Origin: Artemisia argyi
Taxonomy: Eukaryota > Streptophyta > Magnoliopsida > Asterales > Asteraceae
NCBI GenBank assembly: GCA_030686995.1
Contig: CM060686.1
Location: forward strand, 72,024,819-72,088,818
Direction of reading: 5' to 3'
Length of the DNA stretch: 64,000 bases
How positions within the stretch are numbered: the first letter of the stretch is position 1; each line of letters opens with the position of its first letter. This document shows positions 58,841 through 64,000 of this stretch, one piece after another. A program made the position numbers and the translations under genes. The notes under the pieces were generated by a model, which did not search any database, had not been told where the DNA came from, and saw only the letters and a program-made list of their open reading frames with translations.

Positions 58841-59900
58841 TGCTTTGTGTGATTTTTATTTTGTTTGTTTGTTATTTGCTTCCGTATGCATGCTTTATTT
58901 TTATTGTTGGAAGATCATGTTTCAAAACTAAAAAGTGGAAATACTTTACTTTGTTGTTTTGGCCTAGTCTTAACTCCACCCTAAAAGTATTTTTACAAAA
59001 GATAAGTGTAAGGGGAAACCCCAAATATGTTTTTAAGAAACAAACCGATCATGATTCTCCACAATATTAAATGAACATGTATATTAGTAATTGTTAGAGT
59101 CAAATGCTTGTATTGAGTCATAATGAAGTTTTGCAGGATTTTCCAGGAAGTAGGACCAAGTTTTTCCAGAAATTTTTCGGAAACTTAACATAAGAATTTG
59201 TGCAGGTCACTTCTGACGGCATCATGAGCTAACTCTTGACGGCGTCACGTGTAAAAATCTGGAAATTTTACCAGTTTTGTTTTTCTAACGGAGTCTTATG
59301 GTTTTTGTGAATTATTAAGTTTTATAATCTCCAGGAAATCTGCAAACTTTATTCCACAAGCATTATATCTTACTTTGTTTTCTAGGATTTAGTAACTTAT
59401 ATAGGATACCGCCGATTTTATGCGAGGTTGTTTTTGTCTGTTTTCTCAGGATTTACAGGTTATGTATGACAAGAAGATGATTTATTTTTCTGGAAGGGAA
59501 GCTTTGATTGTTCATTTTCTTGGAGGAAGATTTAACCTGGCCACCTTATTATCCATACCGAGCGAATCAGGGGAGTATTTGATTTCATTCTTTTTACTTA
59601 TTTCACTTTTACATTCTTTACTTGAACATTGGGGACAATGTTCATCCTAAGTGTAAGGGGAGGGTAAAATGATGATACCTTACATGTACACTTTCGCTTG
59701 AGTTTGTTTGTTTAATGGTAGATGTGTAATAAAACTATGAGAAATACTTGTTAGTGCAATTTTAGCGCCAAATTTAAATTTTTTTACAACATTTAGGAGT
59801 GAAACTTTAGCCATAGCAAGCGTCTCATGGATAGGAGATTGTATGACTAGCACATAACCGTATCATTCAAAAAAAATTTCCACCCAAATATGTGAGGTTC
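58841..59900 (+). other. 3' noncoding region of element F, cut by element G
   Basis: Matches 49555-50615. A paired motif at 59214 and 59237 has its first copy damaged. The small frame at 59420-59650 corresponds to 50142-50363. The sequence stops at GTGAGGTTC (59900), where G is inserted; the continuation would lie beyond the window. Confidence 0.85.
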
Positions 59901-62900
59901 TGATGAGTGCTCAAACACTCATCATTTTTATCGTATCTGGACTGCAAAAACATCCAAAAAACACCCAAAAACGCATCAAAATACACAATTTATCCCAAAA
60001 GTGTGTTTTATATGTTTTAGATGCAAAATGTTTAAAAACGAATAAAAAAACGAACAAAGTTTGCATAATTGGCAGTTTCAGTCCCTCAAGTTTCAAAATT
60101 TGGTAAAACTAGTCCCTGGAAGTTTAAAACGAAAGAAAAGTCAACTCAAGGCATGGAAAAGTCAAAAATTATAAAAAATGATCCTTGGGTAAAAAGTTTG
60201 AGAAAATTACACAATTAGTCCATCAAAATCCAAAATTGGCATTAAAGGTCCCTAGAGTTTCAGAAATTGACAGAACTGGTCCCTGGGAAATGTTTTTGGA
60301 AAGAAAATTCAACTTTGGTCCCTTGGAGTTTACAAAGTATCATTTATGATCCCTGGGAAATATTTTTGAAAATTTACAAAAATAGTCCTTCAAGTTTGAA
60401 AATTTATAACTTTAGTCCCCGGGAATTTTCTAAAGTACAAAAATTGCAAAAAAAATAGCTATTGGATATTTGAACTTTGCAAGAATGGTCATTTATGATA
60501 CTTTGGCAGGATGACAATTTCAGTCCCTATGATTGGTGTTAATTCATTTTTGGTCCTTGTGTAAAATTTTATACAACCAAACGGACCACACCTTTTGCTA
60601 CTACTCTCCAAATCCAAATGATAAACAATCCGGCCCAGTCCACCATTACCAAGACCATCTATCCCACAGCCCACCACCACTACCCTTCACCCCGTTCTAA
60701 ATAATACCCCTTCCACCGCTGACCTGGTCAAACCCCCACCATCTCCAACCCTGCTACAAATCAAAACCAAACTCATCATCACCCTACTCTTATCACTCCT
60801 GCAACACTCAACTTCCCCCCCCCCCCTTGGCCTAACCAAACAACAGCTAAGCTCCAAAAATGTCTCCACTGGCTTCAATTACCTAGGGAAGCAGACAAGA
60901 GAAATTGGGCGCCAAGATTTTTAAAGGGTCAAGATTGAAACAAATGATCCAAGGGTGTACATTGAAGATGGGAAAGAGACAAGAGAAGCTCAGAAACCCT
61001 AAGTGAAGAGTATTTAAAGGAAGAGATGCAGCTGAGCAAAATGTGAAGAATTTTAGCTTAATTTCAATTATGTCAAGCTTATTGTAATTTTATTTTTCAA
61101 TTAAAAACCTTAGTTGTAATTTGTTTCTTCTTGATATTAAAAGCTTTCTGTTTCTTGAATTCAGTATTGGTGTAATGTTAGTTTGATAATAAAATTTAAA
61201 TTTTAGCTAAAATGTGGGAATAAGCTTTCTAGTATTAAATCTGTTTCATTAGCCTACTTAAGGTCTTAAATTTATAATCAACATATAAAACAATAAAAAG
61301 AAAAGAGAAGAAAATATGACAGGGCACCTTAGCATATGAAACTGTGGAAGCATTTTGGAAGTACCAAGTAATGGATATTGGTAGAAGGACTTTACCTAGC
61401 TTATCTTTGATAAGCTAGGAGCTTGTTGCAGCTTCAAGGAGTCCTAGTTAAGCTAGTGACAAAGGTTTAATAGTTTGCTTTAACATTTCAAGTTATAGTG
61501 TAAAATATGGTACATTGTTGAATTTGTAGATTTGTTTGCTATTTTGTGTCTCTGTGAGCTTATTTAGACTTGTTGCAGCTTATTAGTTAGGTGGTAGTTC
61601 AGGTTTTAAGGTTTTAAGATAAAATCATAAAAGTTCTCTTTTGATTTCCAAATTTCATAATCTGTTTATTTATTGATAAGAGTTGTGGAAGTTGTTATCT
61701 TTGTGTTTAAACAAGCTCCTACTAGCATGTTATGATCATATAAACTGAAGTTGTGGGTTAACTTATCAAATCTCTTAGAAATTGCATAAATCTGTCTTTT
61801 AAGGGGTGTTTGGATTTGTATGCTAACCTGTGTTCTTGGCTGTTTCTTTTGTTGCATTTGTCTCACTTAACTCACATTAGGTGTCATTAAGATAACAATA
61901 CCTTAAAATCAGTAGTATTAAAGATAAAAGTAAAAATTGGTTCTTAAAACCACTCAACTGTGTAACTGTGTAGTATTAGCTTTGCATTGCCATCATTTTA
62001 GGTCTGAGATTTGTTAAGCTGGTTTGATTTAGTCTCCTTATGGGTTAGAATAACATTATCAGTAGACTAGGTGCATCACAAATTCATTTTAGTCAACTTT
62101 GCATAGTTTTCTTTAAAAGTCAAAAGCTGTCTCAGTGATTTTGATCAAACTTTGGAGGTCTGTAAATTGTTTGATATAAGGTTTTAGGGTCTGAGCTTTT
62201 ACAAGCTTAATCTCTACTAGCTTGTTGATTTTTGAGATTTTTCTTAGAATTTTTGGAAATTGTTTAGTGGGTCCCACCAAGCCTCAAAGTGAGTTGCAGG
62301 GCAAGATACTTGCCCTGTCTCAGCAGTTCAGCCTCACATCACCACCTTTTGTGGTGGTTTGTGGCCACTACAGTGGTCCAAGACCCTTGTTTTTGGTTTC
62401 CCTCAACCCCCCTCCTACCAGGGTTGACTCATAGACCATTTCTTTGACCTTTTGACCTGTGGACCCCACCTGTTATTGCTCCCTAAACCTTGTCCCAAAC
62501 TGCATCAGATTTCTAATAAGCAAGTGCTTATTTTTGAATTGTTGGCTTATTCAGGCCAATCAATTGATCAAAACCTGCTTAGTATTGTTCATTGGACTCA
62601 TAGAAACCATAATCCATCATTGTGGACCCCACACTTTCACATTTGAGCTTTAAAACCTCCACAGTCAACAAAAGTCAACTGTGGGAGTAATAAGCACTCC
62701 AAGTGCTTATTTAATGGGTTAAAATAAAAGTGTTTTAATTAAAAGCAGTTGTTTTTAGTTTATAATTAGTTTTGAAAAAGAAAAAAAATCCAAAAAAACC
62801 AACTTTAAAATTAGTGATAGCTTCTATTTAATAGGATTTATCAATTTATTTTTCTTTTTAATTTATTTCTAAGTAATATATCATTTTTATATTTTTAGAA

Positions 62901-63794
62901 ATTCTATTTTAGGTTAAAATAATTTTATAAATTTTTCCAGATTTTTATTTTGTCTTTTAGTGGTTTTTCTAATTAATTTTAGTTTAATTTAGTTTTAATT
63001 AATATTAATCAATTAAATAGCATAATTAGATTTTATATAGTATAACCTAGTTTTTATAATTTTTCTAGCTTTTATTTTAGTTAAAACATTTTTAAAATTT
63101 TTTCTAGAATTTTTACTGTTCATTTTCTATTTTTTATAATATAATTAGTTTAATTAGAAATTAATAAGTTATTAGATTAATAATTAGTTAATTAGCTTAA
63201 AAATACATAAAATTAACTTTTTATAATTTTTTAGGATTCCTGTAATAGTTAATTAGATTTATAAAAATTTTCTTAATTTTCTAAGCCTTTTTAGTATTTT
63301 TAATAATTCTAATTAGTTTAATTAGTAATAAATAAATAATTAGTAATTAATTAATAATAAATAATTAAATAGTGTAAAAATAGTTTTTATTTTTCTTAAA
63401 ATTTTCTTTAATTATTAGAATTGTAAAAATATTAATTTTACACTTTTAACCCTTCCCGTCCTTCAGTTGTACTTTTTGTTTTGTTCGTCTGTATACGTTT
63501 TTTAATTAAAACGTACGTTTTTTGGTTTAAGCTCAAATCTTCGTAATCTAAATTCCCGTAATCACTCACATAGCTTTCCTAAGCTATATTTGTTAATAAT
63601 TTCCAAATAATTCTGATCATTAACCCTTTCTGTGAATAAACACCCGATCACAAAGCACGCTAAAGTTACATTTCACACCTCAACAGGATTTAACGACCCG
63701 GTGATACCTTATATTACCCGGAGCATTGATCTAGGCTATTTGACTTCGTTGACCATTCTTTGGTCAATATAAGTTGGTGGTTCGAGACCAATCA
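59901..63794 (+). mobile_element. Element G: 3.9-kb 5' LTR of a long-LTR gypsy element running off the right edge
   Basis: Starts with the palindrome TGATGAGTG…CACTCATCA (59901-59924) and ends GACCAATCA at 63794, six bases before an Athila/Tat-type PBS. 60060-60540 holds degenerate (T/G)GGTCCCT-type repeats, 60815-60826 a C-run, 62689-62711 an inverted repeat and 62700-63450 a very AT-rich tract. Same family as the solo LTR at 24334-28196. Candidate left TSD is GGTTC (59896-59900). Several short frames inside are not conserved in the other copy. Confidence 0.85.
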
Positions 63795-63799
63795 ATTTA

Positions 63800-63817
63800 T
63801 GGCGCCGCTGCCGGGGA
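63800..63817 (+). other. Primer-binding site of element G
   Basis: TGGCGCCGCTGCCGGGGA, same as in E and F, although the LTR is unrelated. The remaining bases to 64000 are untranslated leader without a visible start of gag. Confidence 0.9.
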
Positions 63818-64000
63818 GGTGTGCGCGTTTCTGTAGCGTCTTTCGAGATTAGTGTTATCTCACCTCACTCATTGTACAAATACCATCACTTGTGAATATT
63901 TTCAAAACCAAAACACATAAAAATGTCATTGACACTTTTCCTAAAGTGTTAAAACAGCAAAAAAAGTAAAAAACAACAAAACCATATCGTAACGTTTTCT

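Overview
The window is plant nuclear DNA made almost entirely of nested LTR retrotransposons. I see no intact host gene, no rRNA or tRNA gene, no CRISPR array and no bacterial-type operon. Gag, protease and integrase frames of Ty3/gypsy Athila type, a dual-RNase-H Tat-type gypsy, Ty1/copia elements and chromovirus remnants are all recognisable. Several of these proteins closely resemble, from memory, retroelement proteins annotated in Asteraceae genomes (Tanacetum, Artemisia, Chrysanthemum). An Asteraceae host is therefore my best guess; this is recall, not a search.

Left part (1-24.3 kb). A copia element on the minus strand (1-4234, running off the left edge) abuts the RNase H region of a plus-strand Tat-type element (4240-5639). 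The Tat integrase is split by 17.7 kb of inserted DNA and resumes at 23357. Inside the split are three further nesting levels, each with a 5-bp target-site duplication. Element A (minus strand, 5645-23356, TSD GAAAA) sits in the Tat integrase. Element B (plus, 5845-17405, TSD TTTTT) sits in A's left LTR. Element C, a copia-type element without coding capacity (11276-15100, TSD ATATC), sits in B's 3' noncoding region.

Middle (24.3-42.6 kb). The 3' end of the Tat element carries a 71-bp tandem repeat hit by two long solo LTRs (24334-28196 and 28609-31722). It is followed by an antisense coiled-coil frame (32429-33060) cut by an Athila-like LTR (33061-34490). Next is a degraded zone: chromovirus-like LTR pieces, a tRNA-like SINE signature, exon-like scraps of unknown origin and a minus-strand chromovirus end.

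Right part (41.8-64 kb). A minus-strand Athila-like protease-only relic D (41790-42575 plus 53380-55667) is split by a nearly complete 10.8-kb autonomous Athila-type element E (42576-53379, TSD GCGAA). E has gag-PR-RT-RH-IN in one frame with four stops and one frameshift. Then comes a composite element F (55670-59900) with one LTR between two internal regions. F is entered at 59901 by an element G with a 3.9-kb LTR that continues past the right edge.

Elements A, B, D, E and F share a common 3' noncoding region; A, B, E and F also share the same LTR type (D has no LTR left). They carry different coding modules: E is the full set, B is gag plus protease, A and F are a gag remnant fused to an unknown C-terminal domain, and D is a protease with an unknown extension. 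This looks like an autonomous element with several nonautonomous partners likely mobilised in trans. The most interesting sequence-level signals are a hairpin just after the stop codon with an apparent compensatory change in these five copies, dense TGACG/CGTCA palindromes upstream of each LTR TATA box, and a palindrome at the start of the long LTRs that persists while its sequence diverges.
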